Notes: generated by a model not told the origin, from the sequence alone. DNA of 64,000 nt from Xanthomonas arboricola pv. juglandis (GCF_001013475.1 NZ_JZEF01000003.1:650956-714955); one strand, 5' to 3'. Positions 19,954 to 29,303 are shown, counted from the first letter of the stretch. Translations and numbers: made by a program.

Positions 19954-21375
19954 TCATTCGGCGACTTCTTCCACCTGCCTGGGGTGCGGCCGCGTCTCGG
20001 CCAGCTGCCAGAAGATCAGTGTCGACGACAAGGTGATGCCACCGACGCACAGGAAGGTCGCATGCAATGCGGCAGTGGCGCCGTGGCTGTCGCCCAGATG
20101 CGTGTTGAAGGCGGCCAACAAGCTGCCCGCCGCCGCCGCGCCGAAACCGGTCGCCAGCATCATCACCATCGATAGCAGGCTGTTGCCGGGGCTGGCCTGC
20201 TCGCGATCGAGGTCGCGCAGGGTCACGGTGTTCATGACGGTGAACTGCAGCGAGTTCACCGCGCCAAAGCAGGCCAGCTGCACCAGCCGCAGCCATAGCG
20301 GCTGGCCCACATCGATCAAGGCAAAGCTGGCCATCGCCAGGCCCACCAGCACGGTGTTGAGCATCAGCACACGGCGATAGCCGAAGCGACCGACCAGCTT
20401 CACCGCGGCACGTTTGGCCGCCATGCCGGCCAACGCCACCGGCACCATCATCAGCCCGGCATTCATCGGGCTCATGCCCAGGCCGACCTGCAGCAACAGC
20501 GGAATCAGGAACGGCATCGAGCCGCTGCCCACCCGCGCGAACAGGTTGCCCAGGATGCCGATGCGATAGCTGGCCACCTTGAACAAGGCCAGCGGAAACA
20601 ACGCCGCTGGCGTGCTGGCCGCATGCAACCAATAACCGGCCAACGCGGCCAGCCCACCGATGGCCAGCAGCATGACAAAGGCATGGCGCAGGCCGAGCTC
20701 GGAAATGCCGTCCAGCGCCAGCGACAGTGCCACCATGCCGAACGCCAGCATCAGATAGCCGATCAGGTCGAAGCGCTGGCGCGCATCGCCGTAGTGGTCG
20801 GGCATGATCTTCAGCGCAGCGATGAAACCGATCACGCCAATCGGCAGGTTGATCAGGAACACCCAGTGCCACGAGGCGACTTCCACCAGCCAGCCACCCA
20901 GCGTGGGGCCGATGAGTGGGCCGATCAATGCGGGAATCGCGATGAAACTCATCGCGCGCAGGAAGTCGGCGCGCGCCACGGTCTTGAGCACCGCCAGCCG
21001 TCCCACCGGCAGCAGCATCGCCCCGCCAATGCCTTGCACCACGCGCGCCGCCACCAGCTGCGGCAGCTGCTGCGCGGCGGCGCACAGCAGCGAGCCCAGC
21101 GTGAACACGATGATCGCCGCCAGGAAGGTACGCCGGGTGCCGAAGCGGTCCGCAATCCAGCCCGATGCAGGGATGAACATCGCCACTGCCAATGCATAAC
21201 TGAAGACCACCGACTGCATCTGCAGCGGGCTTTCATGCAGGCTGCGCGCCATCGACGGCAACGCCGTATTGACGATGGTCGCATCCAGCATCTGCATGAA
21301 GATCGCCAGCGACACCAGCCACAGCAGCGGCTTGATGGTGTCGTAGGCGCGCAAGGTGGGGACGGGCTGAGACAT
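19954..21375 (-). CDS. MFS drug exporter, DHA2 (14-TM) family
   Basis: About 473 residues from the ATG at 21373-21375 (MSQPVPTLRAYDTIKPLL); a start nine bases upstream is also possible. It has many hydrophobic helices with the DHA2 signatures: LDATIVNTALPSMARSL in helix 1, the motif-A-like loop GWIADRFGTRR, and GPLIGPTLGGWL (motif C of antiporters) in helix 5. It most resembles EmrB/MdtD-type proton-driven multidrug exporters. No membrane-fusion partner is adjacent, so it probably acts alone in the inner membrane. Convergent with the second sensor kinase; monocistronic. Confidence 0.9.
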   Translation of the reverse strand: MSQPVPTLRAYDTIKPLLWLVSLAIFMQMLDATIVNTALPSMARSLHESPLQMQSVVFSYALAVAMFIPASGWIADRFGTRRTFLAAIIVFTLGSLLCAAAQQLPQLVAARVVQGIGGAMLLPVGRLAVLKTVARADFLRAMSFIAIPALIGPLIGPTLGGWLVEVASWHWVFLINLPIGVIGFIAALKIMPDHYGDARQRFDLIGYLMLAFGMVALSLALDGISELGLRHAFVMLLAIGGLAALAGYWLHAASTPAALFPLALFKVASYRIGILGNLFARVGSGSMPFLIPLLLQVGLGMSPMNAGLMMVPVALAGMAAKRAAVKLVGRFGYRRVLMLNTVLVGLAMASFALIDVGQPLWLRLVQLACFGAVNSLQFTVMNTVTLRDLDREQASPGNSLLSMVMMLATGFGAAAAGSLLAAFNTHLGDSHGATAALHATFLCVGGITLSSTLIFWQLAETRPHPRQVEEVAE

Positions 21376-21545
21376 GGCGACCACTGTCGAGGAGACAGGG
21401 CATTATCCCCACGCCGATGTGCAGGAACTCAGAAAAACGTGCGCATTCGCGGCCCAGGGTTCAAAGCATGTACTGCGATCAGTCCATCACATCATGCGGG
21501 ATGGACCATCGCCTCGCACCGCGCGTCATGCCGGATCTAGCGGCG

Positions 21546-21572
21546 ACCAACCGCGCATCACGCGCGGCTGGT
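21546..21572 (-). terminator. Hairpin just downstream of hemE
   Basis: acca-a-ccgcgc and gcgcgg-c-tggt pair with a 5-base atcac loop, leaving a single internal mismatch. It begins 12 bases past the hemE stop. No T-tract follows, so termination is plausible but not certain. Confidence 0.4.
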
Positions 21573-21583
21573 CACGCGGCGCA

Positions 21584-22648
21584 TCAGCGCTTGCTCAGCG
21601 TCTGCACCGCTTCCACCAGCACGCCCACATGTTCCGGGTTCATGTCGGGCGACATGCCGTGGCCGAGGTTGAAGACATGGCCTTCGCGCGAGCCGCCGTT
21701 GCCCTGGGCGTAGCTGTCCAGGGTCTTGCCGACCTCGGCGCGGATCGCCTCGGGCGAGCCGTACAGGGTGGCCGGGTCCAGGTTGCCCTGGAGCGCGACG
21801 CGGCCGCCGGCGCGCTGGGCGGCGTCGGCCAGCGCGATGGTCCAGTCCACGCCCACCGCTTCGGCACCGCTGGCGGCCAGCTCGCTCACGTAGGCCCCAT
21901 TGCCCTTGCCGAACAACACCAGCGGGGTGCGCTCGGCACCGTCGCCGCGTTCCAGCTCGCGCGCGATGCGGGTGAGGTAGGGCAGCGAGAATTCGCGGTA
22001 CATCGCCGGCGACAACACGCCGCCCCAGGTGTCGAACACCTGCAACGCCTGCGCACCGGCCGCGCGCTGCGCGGACAGGTAGGCAATCACGGCATCGGTG
22101 ACGGTGCCGAGCAGGTGATGCAGCACGTCCGGCGCGTTGAAGGCCATGGCCTTGATGCGCGCGTATTCCTTGCTGCCGCCGCCTTCGATCATGTAGCAGG
22201 CCAGCGTCCACGGGCTGCCGGAGAAGCCGATCAACGGCACCGCGCCATCCAGCTCACGGCGAATCAGGCGCACCGCATCCATCACGTAACGCAGCTCGGT
22301 TTCCATGTCCGGCACGCCCAGCCGATGGATCGCGGCGGCATCGCGCACCGGGTGGCGGAACTTGGGGCCTTCGCCTTCGACGAAATACAGCTCCAGGCCC
22401 ATCGCATCGGGAATGGTCAGGATGTCGGAGAACAGGATCGCCGCGTCCAGCGGAAAGCGTTGCAGCGGCTGCAGCGTCACTTCGCAGGCGATCTCGGGAT
22501 TCTTGGCCATGCCGAGGAAGCTGCCGGCGCGCGCGCGGGTGGCGCGGTATTCCGGCAGATAGCGGCCGGCCTGGCGCATCAGCCACACGGGGGTGCGGTC
22601 CACGGGCTGACGGTTCAGGGCGCGCAGCAGGCGATCGTTCTTGAGCAT
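21584..22648 (-). CDS. hemE: Uroporphyrinogen decarboxylase
   Basis: Converts uroporphyrinogen III to coproporphyrinogen III in haem synthesis. At 354 residues it has the standard bacterial length. Signature 1 [16 protein letters not shown] lies near residues 20-36 and signature 2 [19 protein letters not shown] near 144-163. The catalytic-site aspartate region [15 protein letters not shown] is also present. The start is the ATG at 22646-22648 ([12 protein letters not shown]), with cctccc immediately upstream; the frame is open further back but without similarity. Downstream of the WGR-domain gene on the same strand. Confidence 0.97.
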   Translation of the reverse strand: MLKNDRLLRALNRQPVDRTPVWLMRQAGRYLPEYRATRARAGSFLGMAKNPEIACEVTLQPLQRFPLDAAILFSDILTIPDAMGLELYFVEGEGPKFRHPVRDAAAIHRLGVPDMETELRYVMDAVRLIRRELDGAVPLIGFSGSPWTLACYMIEGGGSKEYARIKAMAFNAPDVLHHLLGTVTDAVIAYLSAQRAAGAQALQVFDTWGGVLSPAMYREFSLPYLTRIARELERGDGAERTPLVLFGKGNGAYVSELAASGAEAVGVDWTIALADAAQRAGGRVALQGNLDPATLYGSPEAIRAEVGKTLDSYAQGNGGSREGHVFNLGHGMSPDMNPEHVGVLVEAVQTLSKR

Positions 22649-22661
22649 GGGAGGTGTGTCC

Positions 22662-22913
22662 TCAGCGCGGCGCGTCGGCGCCGCCGGTGATGAGTTGGAA
22701 GCCGCGTTTGAGGTGGGTGTCGCGCGCCTTGTCGAAGGCCCGGTCCGCTTCGTCCTGCAGCAGGTATTGGTCGCGTCGCAACTGCGAGCGTCCACCGATC
22801 TCGCCGCTTTCACGCAGCAGCTCCCAGCCGCCGAACAAGTCCGGTTGCAGGGTCAACTGGACGTAGCGGAGCGGCGCGTTGCCGCCAGGATCGTGTTGCA
22901 AGTGGATGCGCAT
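22662..22913 (-). CDS. Small WGR-domain protein
   Basis: An 83-residue protein from the ATG at 22911-22913. It consists almost entirely of a WGR domain: [26 protein letters not shown] followed by a [19 protein letters not shown] helix. The tryptophan of the name motif is shifted into the GGWELLRE context. WGR domains bind nucleic acids in PARPs and in bacterial MolR-like proteins, but stand-alone short versions such as this have no settled role. It lies 13 bases before hemE on the same strand, so it is probably co-transcribed with it. Confidence 0.8.
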   Translation of the reverse strand: MRIHLQHDPGGNAPLRYVQLTLQPDLFGGWELLRESGEIGGRSQLRRDQYLLQDEADRAFDKARDTHLKRGFQLITGGADAPR

Positions 22914-23008
22914 GACGCCGATTGTAGCCGGGCGGTGCTGAAGGCTGGGAGCAGTGGGCGCGCCGGGTTGCTCCGCTTGCGAAGGGAGCGTCGGCAAGCA
23001 GGGATGAC

Positions 23009-23074
23009 GTAGGAGCGCACCTGGGCGCGACGGGATTTACCGGCAAGCCCTGTCGCGCCCGGGGGCGCTCCTAC
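23009..23074. repeat. Palindromic interspersed element (gtaggagcgc family)
   Basis: gtaggagcgc at 23009-23018 pairs with gcgctcctac at 23065-23074, and an inner gggcgcgac/gtcgcgccc pairing extends the stem. It lies between aroB and the WGR gene, where the long hairpin could also end aroB transcription. Half of a similar element (gtaggagcgcgcttgcgcgcga) occurs at about 34432-34453. Confidence 0.7.
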
Positions 23075-23107
23075 GAATGCGCCGGAGACAGTGAGTGATG
23101 GCGTTGC

Positions 23108-24220
23108 TCAGCCCGCCAGGATCTCCAGCACTGCCGCCTCGTCAACATCGGGTACCACCTCGGCCTTGCCGATGCCGCGCCACAACACCAGCCGCAGGCG
23201 GCCGGCGATGTTCTTCTTGTCCAGCCGCATGCGCCCCAGCAGGGCCTGCGGCGACAGGCCGGGCGGAATGTCGGTGGGCAGGTCGAAGTCATGCAGCAGC
23301 GCGCGCAGCGCCTCGGTGTCCTGCGCATCGCTCATGCCCAGCGCGGCCGACAGCCGCGCGGCCAGCACCATGCCCACCGCGACCGCTTCGCCATGGTTGA
23401 GGTTGTCGTTGCCGGGCGCGCCGTAGCCCTGTTCGGTCTCGATCGCATGGCCGAAGGTGTGGCCAAGGTTGAGCAGGGCACGCTCGCCCTTTTCCAGCGG
23501 GTCGCGCGCCACGATGTCGGCCTTGTGCTCGCAGCTGCGCGCGATCGCCTGTGCCAGGGCGTCGGCATCGCCCTCCAGCAGCGCGCGGCGTTCGGCATGC
23601 AGCCATTGGAAGAACAGCGGGTCGCGGATGGCGCCGTACTTGATCACCTCGGCCAGCCCGGCGCGCAGCTCGCGCGCGGGCAGGGTGTGCAAGGTGTCGG
23701 TATCGGCGATCACTGCGCGTGGCGGATGGAACGCGCCGACCAGGTTCTTGCCCTGCGGGATGTCCACCGCGGTCTTGCCGCCGACCGAGGAATCCACCAT
23801 CGCCAGCAGGCTGGTGGGCAGTTGCACGCAATCCACCCCGCGCATCCAGCAAGCCGCCGCGAACCCGGCTAGGTCGCCGACCACGCCGCCGCCGAGCGCG
23901 AACACGCAGGCGTCGCGGGTGGCGCCCAGCTCGGCCAATGCCGCGATCGCGGCGCCGAAATTGTCCAGCGTCTTGGAGGCTTCGCCGGCGGCGATCACCA
24001 GCTCGCCCAGTTGCAGGTCCGGGCGCGCCTGCAGCAGCGCCTTGCGCACGCCGGCGGCGTACTGCGGGGCCACCTGCGAGTCGCTGAGCAGCAGCACGTG
24101 GCGGCCGCGCACATGGCTGGCCAGGCGTGCGCCGTCGGCCAGCAGGCCGGGCGCAATGGTGATGGTGTACGGCTGCGCACCGTCGACATCGACGCTGCGC
24201 GAGGAACGGGGAAGTGTCAT
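23108..24220 (-). CDS. aroB: 3-dehydroquinate synthase
   Basis: Catalyses the second step of the shikimate pathway, forming 3-dehydroquinate from DAHP with NAD and a divalent metal. At 370 residues it has the usual length. Typical blocks are visible: [10 protein letters not shown], the NAD-binding glycine run [35 protein letters not shown], and the metal-site segment [12 protein letters not shown] with its histidines. The start is the ATG at 24218-24220, which overlaps the aroK stop (ATGA); the long upstream extension of this frame is a shadow of aroK. Co-transcribed with aroK, the conserved aroKB arrangement. Confidence 0.97.
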   Translation of the reverse strand: MTLPRSSRSVDVDGAQPYTITIAPGLLADGARLASHVRGRHVLLLSDSQVAPQYAAGVRKALLQARPDLQLGELVIAAGEASKTLDNFGAAIAALAELGATRDACVFALGGGVVGDLAGFAAACWMRGVDCVQLPTSLLAMVDSSVGGKTAVDIPQGKNLVGAFHPPRAVIADTDTLHTLPARELRAGLAEVIKYGAIRDPLFFQWLHAERRALLEGDADALAQAIARSCEHKADIVARDPLEKGERALLNLGHTFGHAIETEQGYGAPGNDNLNHGEAVAVGMVLAARLSAALGMSDAQDTEALRALLHDFDLPTDIPPGLSPQALLGRMRLDKKNIAGRLRLVLWRGIGKAEVVPDVDEAAVLEILAG

Positions 24221-24759
24221 GCGGGGGTACTCGACATGCGCCATTGCGCGGCCAGGCGCAGCACCAGCTGCGCGGTGGCCTCGGCGGGGGAGAAGTGATC
24301 GGTTTCCAGGCTGAGGTCGGCGACCTCCTGGTACAGCGGGGTGCGTTGCGCGGCCATCGCATGCAGCACCTGCTCGCGGTCGGCGCGTTGCAACAGCGGC
24401 CGGTTGCGGTCGCGCGCCAGCCGGGTCAGCTGGGCCGGCACGCTGACGTGCAGGTACACCACAAAGCCGCGCGCGCGGATGCGCTGGCGGTTGAGCGGAT
24501 CCAGCACCGCGCCACCGCCGGTGGAAATCAGCTTGTTGTCCTGCTCCAGCAGCGTCTGCAGGGTCTGGACCTCGTGCTGCCGGAACCGCGCTTCGCCGTG
24601 CTGCTCGAAAATGGCCGGGATGCTGCTGCCGACCTGCTCGACGATGGCCTGGTCCACATCGACGAACTCCAGCCCGAAGCGCTCGGCCAGGCGGCGGCCG
24701 ATGCAGCTTTTTCCGGCGCCCATCGGGCCGACCATCACGAGATTGGAAGCGGGGTTCAT
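24217..24759 (-). CDS. aroK: Shikimate kinase
   Basis: Phosphorylates shikimate with ATP. The 180-residue protein has its P-loop GPMGAGKS at residues 11-18, the shikimate-binding DVDQ (FVDVDQAI) and the STGGGAVL segment, followed by the lid-type region RDRNRPLL. The start is at ATG 24757-24759 ([11 protein letters not shown]). It overlaps aroB, forming the aroK-aroB operon. The 340 bases between this start and pdxH are a divergent promoter region in which I see no gene or obvious structure. Confidence 0.96.
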   Translation of the reverse strand: MNPASNLVMVGPMGAGKSCIGRRLAERFGLEFVDVDQAIVEQVGSSIPAIFEQHGEARFRQHEVQTLQTLLEQDNKLISTGGGAVLDPLNRQRIRARGFVVYLHVSVPAQLTRLARDRNRPLLQRADREQVLHAMAAQRTPLYQEVADLSLETDHFSPAEATAQLVLRLAAQWRMSSTPA

Positions 24760-25100
24760 GCGCAGGGATCGTAGCATTCGGGCCCGCGCATCGGGCCGAT
24801 CGGCATGGACTGAAACCATTCCGGCGCGGCGCCCGTCGTCTGCACGCTGCAGCATCGACACCCACGCTATGCGGACAACGGCCGCGTGGACCGCTGAAGA
24901 TTGAGCGGTCGCACGCAACCCGTGGCGAATGCTTGGCAGCCAGCGTCAGTGACGCGAAGACGCCCCGATGCGCGCGACCTGCGTTTCAGGCGCCAGCCGC
25001 AGGTCCTGGCAGCGGGCGCGGGCCTGTCGACCGCCGCGCGTAGGCGAAGCAGGCCCGATGCGCCCACAATAGGCGTCAATCTTGCTGCCCTCGCACCGTC

Positions 25101-25700
25101 ATGACCGATCTGTACGCAGAAGCCCTTGCCACCTTTACCGCGCTGTACGCCGAGGCGCAGGCCGGCGCCGAACTTGAAGCCAGCGCAATGACCGTGGCCA
25201 CCGCCAACGTGGACGGCCGGCCGAGCGCGCGCACCGTGCTGCTCAAGGCCTTCGATGCGCGCGGGTTCGTGTTCTACACCCACCTGGACAGCGCGAAGGG
25301 CCGCGACCTGCAGACCCATCCGCAGGCCGCCCTGCTGTTCCTGTGGCGCAGCCTGCGCGAGGCCGGCATCCAGGTGCGCATCGAAGGCGGCGTGCAACTG
25401 GTCGGTGCGGAGGAATCGGATGCCTACTTCGCCTCGCGCCCGCGCATGAGCCAGATCGGCGCCTGGGCCTCGCTGCAGTCGCAGACGCTGGGCTCGCGTG
25501 AGGAGTTCGACGCGGCCATCGCCAAGGTCGAAGCCACCTTCGAAGGCCGCGAGGTGCCGCGCCCGGAGGGCTGGGGCGGGTTCCGGGTGGTGCCGCAGGC
25601 GTTCGAGTTCTGGTACGGCGCCAAGTTCCGCCTGCACGAGCGCTGGCGTTACGAGGCCGATGCGGCCAGCCACTGGAGCAAGCGGATGCTGTATCCGTGA
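25101..25700 (+). CDS. pdxH: Pyridoxamine 5'-phosphate oxidase
   Basis: FMN enzyme that oxidises pyridoxine or pyridoxamine 5'-phosphate to PLP. The 199-residue chain has typical features: [27 protein letters not shown] near residues 33-59, an FMN-binding [11 protein letters not shown] block, [13 protein letters not shown], and the C-terminal signature [17 protein letters not shown]. It is complete and cytoplasmic. Its stop codon overlaps the GTG start of the following acetyltransferase, so the two are co-translated; no functional link between PLP supply and the acetyltransferase is obvious. Confidence 0.96.
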   Translation: MTDLYAEALATFTALYAEAQAGAELEASAMTVATANVDGRPSARTVLLKAFDARGFVFYTHLDSAKGRDLQTHPQAALLFLWRSLREAGIQVRIEGGVQLVGAEESDAYFASRPRMSQIGAWASLQSQTLGSREEFDAAIAKVEATFEGREVPRPEGWGGFRVVPQAFEFWYGAKFRLHERWRYEADAASHWSKRMLYP

Positions 25701-26152
25701 GCACGCAGGCCGGCTGGCGGGTGCGCACGGCGGTGGGCGCCGATGCGCAGGCCTTGCTGGCCCTGCGCCTGGCCTTGTGGCCCGATGCCGACGACAGCGT
25801 CGCCGAGCTGCAGGCCGCGCTGGCGCAGGTAGACGCCAGCCACCTGCTGGTGGTGGACGACGCAGATGCGGCGCTGGGGTTTGCCGAGGTGTCGGTGCGC
25901 CACGACTACGTCAATGGCACCGAGAGCACGCCGGTGGGCTTTCTGGAAGGCTGGTATGTGAGTCCGGCCTGGCGCGGCCGCGGGCTCGGTCGCGCGCTGG
26001 TGGCCGCGGCAGTGGAGTGGACGCGGGAGCAGGGCTGCGCGGAGCTGGCCTCCGATGCGCGGCTGGACGACAGCGGCGCCCAGGCAGCGCATGCGGCATG
26101 CGGCTTCGAGCCAACTGAACGGGTGGTCTACTACCGCCTGCAGCTGGCCTGA
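25697..26152 (+). CDS. GNAT acetyltransferase resembling aminoglycoside 6'-N-acetyltransferase AAC(6')
   Basis: A 151-residue GNAT-fold protein from a GTG start overlapping pdxH. The sequence follows the AAC(6')-I pattern: [13 protein letters not shown] near the N terminus, [42 protein letters not shown] (acetyl-CoA-binding motif A with the RGRGLGR loop), [14 protein letters not shown] and a C-terminal [11 protein letters not shown]. Chromosomal enzymes of this type occur in the related genus Stenotrophomonas. By family, it would transfer acetyl from acetyl-CoA to the 6'-amino group of aminoglycosides; the natural substrate in a plant pathogen may differ. Translationally coupled to pdxH. Confidence 0.82.
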   Translation: MSTQAGWRVRTAVGADAQALLALRLALWPDADDSVAELQAALAQVDASHLLVVDDADAALGFAEVSVRHDYVNGTESTPVGFLEGWYVSPAWRGRGLGRALVAAAVEWTREQGCAELASDARLDDSGAQAAHAACGFEPTERVVYYRLQLA

Positions 26153-26163
26153 CCGGCTGACTT

Positions 26164-26180
26164 CCGGCCCTTTCTGCCGG
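26164..26180 (+). terminator. Short hairpin after the acetyltransferase gene
   Basis: ccggc and gccgg form a 5-base stem around cctttct, 12 bases downstream of the acetyltransferase stop. It is weak and has no T-tract; it is a candidate end for the pdxH transcript only because the next operon seems to have its own promoter region. Confidence 0.25.
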
Positions 26181-26182
26181 TC

Positions 26183-26206
26183 GCGGACAGTCTGTAGTAT
26201 GTCCGC
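26183..26206 (+). promoter_or_regulatory. Operator-like palindrome with an embedded -10-like hexamer ahead of the PspA cassette
   Basis: gcggaca (26183-26189) and tgtccgc (26200-26206) form a perfect 7-base inverted repeat separated by 10 bases. The spacer contains tagtat (26194-26199), which resembles a -10 box. It lies about 80 bases before the first gene of the cassette. The spacing fits a dimeric regulator that would occlude or position polymerase. No regulator gene is adjacent. Confidence 0.45.
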
Positions 26207-26284
26207 CCATTGCACGGCTGCTGCTGCATCACCGCAGCGGCATCTGCATCACCACCGCTGCATGACCAAAGGACAGGACATCGT

Positions 26285-26701
26285 ATGACGCAGTACACCA
26301 CTGTCGAATTGCACGGCCTGCTGGCCGAGCGCTACCGCGACCAGCCGATCGAGGTCGAACTGATCGACGGGCTGGAGCCGGCCATCAACCTCACCCTGGC
26401 CGACCACGGCGACATGCAGATCCAGGTCGCCGCCTCCGGCTCGCAGGTGTTCGTTTCCACGCTGCTTGCCAATGCCGACCAGGTCAGCGACCGCGCGGCG
26501 TTCAACGACGCCTGCCTGCGGCTCAACCCGCTCAATCCCTTGTCCAACCTGGGCCTGGTGCAGGTCGACGGCAAGGATAGCTATGTGGTCTTTGGCGAAC
26601 TGTCGGCGTCGTCCACGCTCGACCAGATCGACGAGGAAATCCAGACCCTGGCGGCCAATACGCTGGATGCCGCCGAATCTCTCAAGCCGTTCTTTTCCTA
26701 A
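26285..26701 (+). CDS. DUF2170 family protein (YjfI-like), first gene of the PspA cassette
   Basis: A 138-residue acidic protein matching the DUF2170 family (E. coli YjfI). Visible features are IEVELIDGLEPAINLTL, LNPLNPLSNLGLV and FGELSASSTLDQIDEEIQTLAANTLDAAE. There is no signal peptide or transmembrane helix, so it is probably cytoplasmic. Its function is unknown; its constant company with PspA-like proteins suggests a partner or regulator. aggaca is the likely ribosome-binding site. It starts the run DUF2170-PspA-channel-DUF2491-DUF350-DUF1190-ATP-grasp, all on the plus strand with short gaps. Confidence 0.85.
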   Translation: MTQYTTVELHGLLAERYRDQPIEVELIDGLEPAINLTLADHGDMQIQVAASGSQVFVSTLLANADQVSDRAAFNDACLRLNPLNPLSNLGLVQVDGKDSYVVFGELSASSTLDQIDEEIQTLAANTLDAAESLKPFFS

Positions 26702-26713
26702 AGGCGTGTTGTC

Positions 26714-27484
26714 ATGAGTATCTTTTCAAAGCTGATCACGCTGCTGCGTGGCACTGCACACGAAACCGGCCAGAAGGCGGTCGACGCCAACGCGCTGCGC
26801 ATCCTGGACCAGGAAATGCGCGATGCCGGCGCCCAGCTCACGCGCTCGCGCGAAGAGCTGACCAAGCTGATGGCGCAGAGCAAGCTCGCCCAGCAGAAGA
26901 TCGACGCGCGCGCCGGCAAGATGGCCGAATACACGCGTTACATCGAAGGTGCGCTGGCCAAGAACGACGAGGCACTGGCGCACGACGTGGCGGTCAAGCT
27001 GGCGGCGCTGGAAAGCGAGGACGCCGGCGACAAGGCCTCCAAGAGCTCGCTGGACCAGTCGGTGGTGACGCTCAAGGCCACCATCCAGAAGACCGAGAAC
27101 CAGCTGCGCGGCATGCGCCAGCAGATCGACACCGTCAAGGCCACCGACGCGGTGCAGAAGGCGCAGGCGGCGATTGCCGCGCGCCATTCCGGTGCCAGCA
27201 GCAAGATGGGCTCGGCACTGGAATCGCTGGAGCGGATCAAGGCGCGTCAGGCCGAAACCTCCGCACGCATCGAATCGGCCGAAGAGCTGGAGGCATCCAG
27301 CGGCGACGGCGATCTGAACCGGCGTCTGGCCGCGGCCGGCCTGATGGAAGGCGAGTCCAACGCCGCCGCAGTGCTGGCACGCTTCAAGAAGCCGGCCCAG
27401 CTCGGCCACGACACCGCCGGCGGCAGCGCGCCGCTGATCGGCCAGGTGCGCGACGTACAGCAGGTTCCGCGCAGCGACAGCTGA
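26714..27484 (+). CDS. PspA/IM30 family protein (YjfJ-like)
   Basis: A 256-residue, almost entirely alpha-helical coiled-coil protein. It has the PspA/IM30 heptad pattern: ALRILDQEMRDAGAQLTRSREELTKLMAQ in the N-terminal hairpin, KAQAAIAARHSG in the centre and the late SALESLERIKARQAE region. PspA-family proteins bind stressed inner membranes as ESCRT-III-like polymers. There is no PspF or PspBC nearby, so this is the YjfJ branch rather than the classical phage-shock operon. It lies 12 bases after DUF2170 and 25 bases before the channel gene. Confidence 0.92.
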   Translation: MSIFSKLITLLRGTAHETGQKAVDANALRILDQEMRDAGAQLTRSREELTKLMAQSKLAQQKIDARAGKMAEYTRYIEGALAKNDEALAHDVAVKLAALESEDAGDKASKSSLDQSVVTLKATIQKTENQLRGMRQQIDTVKATDAVQKAQAAIAARHSGASSKMGSALESLERIKARQAETSARIESAEELEASSGDGDLNRRLAAAGLMEGESNAAAVLARFKKPAQLGHDTAGGSAPLIGQVRDVQQVPRSDS

Positions 27485-27509
27485 TCCGCCGCACGGCACA
27501 GGACGCGCC

Positions 27510-28592
27510 ATGATCATCGTCGGAAAGCTGTTGCGGGTATTGCGGCGCCACGTGCGCCGCGTCAGCTGGGGCATGGTGGCGCTGGCATTGCTGGCGCACA
27601 TGGGGCTGAGCTGGGTGTTGCTGCTGCTGGCCGGCGAGCAAAAGCTCGTTGGCCTGGACGCGTTTCCGTACTACTACATGACCACCGCCACCACCATCGG
27701 CTACGGCGACCTGTCGCCGGGTTCGGTGGCCGGGCGCTATATCGCCGCGTTCGTGCTGATGCCGGGCGCGGTGGCGCTGTTCGCCACGGTGCTGGCCAAG
27801 ACCAGCGGCGTGCTCATCACCTTCTGGAGGCGCCACCACATGGGCAAGATGGCTTACGCCGATCTGCGCGGGCACACCATCCTGATCGGCTGGCAGGGCG
27901 CCGCGTCCACACGCTTGCTGGAACTGTTGCTGTCCGACACCGCCACCGACGACGAAGGCGTGGTGTTGATTGCCGAGGGCGTGGCCGAGAACCCGATGCC
28001 CGACCATATGCGCTTCATCGCCGCCGAGTCCTACACGCATACCGAGGTGTACCTGCGTGCCGGCATCGCCGGCGCGGCGCGGGTGATCGTCAACCCGCCC
28101 TCGGACGACCAGACCCTGGCGGCGGTGTTCGCGCTGATGGCGCATGCGCCGCGTGCGCACGTCGTGGCGCACTTCGACTCGGGCAGCGCCGCGCGGCTGG
28201 TCAATTGCCACTATCCGGCGATCGAATGCACGCGGCCGATGACCGCCCAGATCCTGGCCCGCGCGGCGCAGGATCCGGGCAGCGCGGCGATCACGGCCGA
28301 ACTGCTGTCGGTGGACGATGGCCCGACCCAGTTCAGCCTGGCGGTTCCTGCCGATGTCGACCCGCTGGATTACCGCGGGCTGGCCGCCGATTTCGGCCAG
28401 CGCGGCGCCCTGTTGCTGGGCCTGCGCGCGCCCGATGGCGCGCTGCGCTTGAACCCGCCCGCACACACCGCGGTGCCGGCCGGTGCCATGCTGTATTACC
28501 TGGCCGAACAGCGCGTGCCCGTGTCTGCCATCGCCTGGCAGGCCCTGCGCGCTGCCGCCGTGTCCCGTTCCCCATCGCCACAAGGTGCATGA
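27510..28592 (+). CDS. Two-helix potassium channel with C-terminal TrkA-N/RCK domain
   Basis: A 360-residue membrane protein with two transmembrane segments (about 20-42 and 74-97) flanking a pore loop whose selectivity filter TTIGYGD sits at residues 61-67. A cytoplasmic RCK/TrkA-N Rossmann-like domain starts near residue 121 with GHTILIGWQG. This fits a ligand-gated bacterial K+ channel (MthK/Kch type). The E. coli yjfIJKLMC operon has no channel, so its place here inside a PspA cassette is notable: ion flux may be one output or sensor of the envelope response. Stop is close to the next start. Confidence 0.9.
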   Translation: MIIVGKLLRVLRRHVRRVSWGMVALALLAHMGLSWVLLLLAGEQKLVGLDAFPYYYMTTATTIGYGDLSPGSVAGRYIAAFVLMPGAVALFATVLAKTSGVLITFWRRHHMGKMAYADLRGHTILIGWQGAASTRLLELLLSDTATDDEGVVLIAEGVAENPMPDHMRFIAAESYTHTEVYLRAGIAGAARVIVNPPSDDQTLAAVFALMAHAPRAHVVAHFDSGSAARLVNCHYPAIECTRPMTAQILARAAQDPGSAAITAELLSVDDGPTQFSLAVPADVDPLDYRGLAADFGQRGALLLGLRAPDGALRLNPPAHTAVPAGAMLYYLAEQRVPVSAIAWQALRAAAVSRSPSPQGA

Positions 28593-28594
28593 CG

Positions 28595-29266
28595 ATGAGT
28601 TTTTTCAGCAAGTTGTTCGGTCAACCACAGCCGCCGCCGTTGCCCACCGCCGGCACCGGCGCCATCGGTCACGCGCTGCCGCTGGGCTTGCGCGTAGGTG
28701 GGCAGCTGGAGATCGATACCACGTTGTACCGCATGGCACCGGAGGCCATGACCGCCGAGTTGCCGGGCGGGCATCAAGGCATTCCGTGCTACGGCCACGT
28801 CAATCTGGGCGATGGCTATGCCCTGCATCGTTTCTATCTGGACGACGACGCGTTCCTGCAGGTCACCACCGTTGGCGGCGATCTGGAGGCGATGAAGGCC
28901 TTCGTGTATTGCGAGACGGTCAATCCGCCCAGCAAGCAGGCGTTTCAGGAGTTCGTGATGCAGCATCCGCATCTGGGTGCGGCGCAGATCGAGTACGCCG
29001 GCAAGCGCTGGCAACGCGCCACGCAGTCCACCGACGGTGCCGCGCGCATCCCGCCGATCGCCTACGACGAGGTGCTGTACCGCTATCAGCCCCCGCGCCG
29101 CGATGGCGATCTGACCCACTACGCCATGCTCTACAGCCGCGATGTGCCGGAGCTGCAGCGCGAGGAATTCCTGCTGGTCACCGGCGAGGATTCCGGCCCC
29201 AACGAGTTCTGCGTCACCTATGCGGTCGGCATCGATGTCACCGTCGCCGATCTGGATATCACCTGA
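28595..29266 (+). CDS. DUF2491 family protein (YjfK-like)
   Basis: A 223-residue protein starting MSFFSKLFGQPQPPPLP. An in-frame ATG six bases upstream overlaps the channel stop, but aaggtg at 28582-28587 is ideally spaced (7 bases) from the ATG at 28595. It matches the DUF2491/YjfK family of unknown function. There are no transmembrane segments, and a VNLGDGYALHRFYLDDDAFLQ beta-rich core is visible. It is presumably cytoplasmic and membrane-associated via PspA. It follows the channel gene directly. Confidence 0.85.
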   Translation: MSFFSKLFGQPQPPPLPTAGTGAIGHALPLGLRVGGQLEIDTTLYRMAPEAMTAELPGGHQGIPCYGHVNLGDGYALHRFYLDDDAFLQVTTVGGDLEAMKAFVYCETVNPPSKQAFQEFVMQHPHLGAAQIEYAGKRWQRATQSTDGAARIPPIAYDEVLYRYQPPRRDGDLTHYAMLYSRDVPELQREEFLLVTGEDSGPNEFCVTYAVGIDVTVADLDIT

Positions 29267-29303
29267 GCGTGCGCGCTCGTCTTCCACTTACCCTGGTCCT
29301 GTC

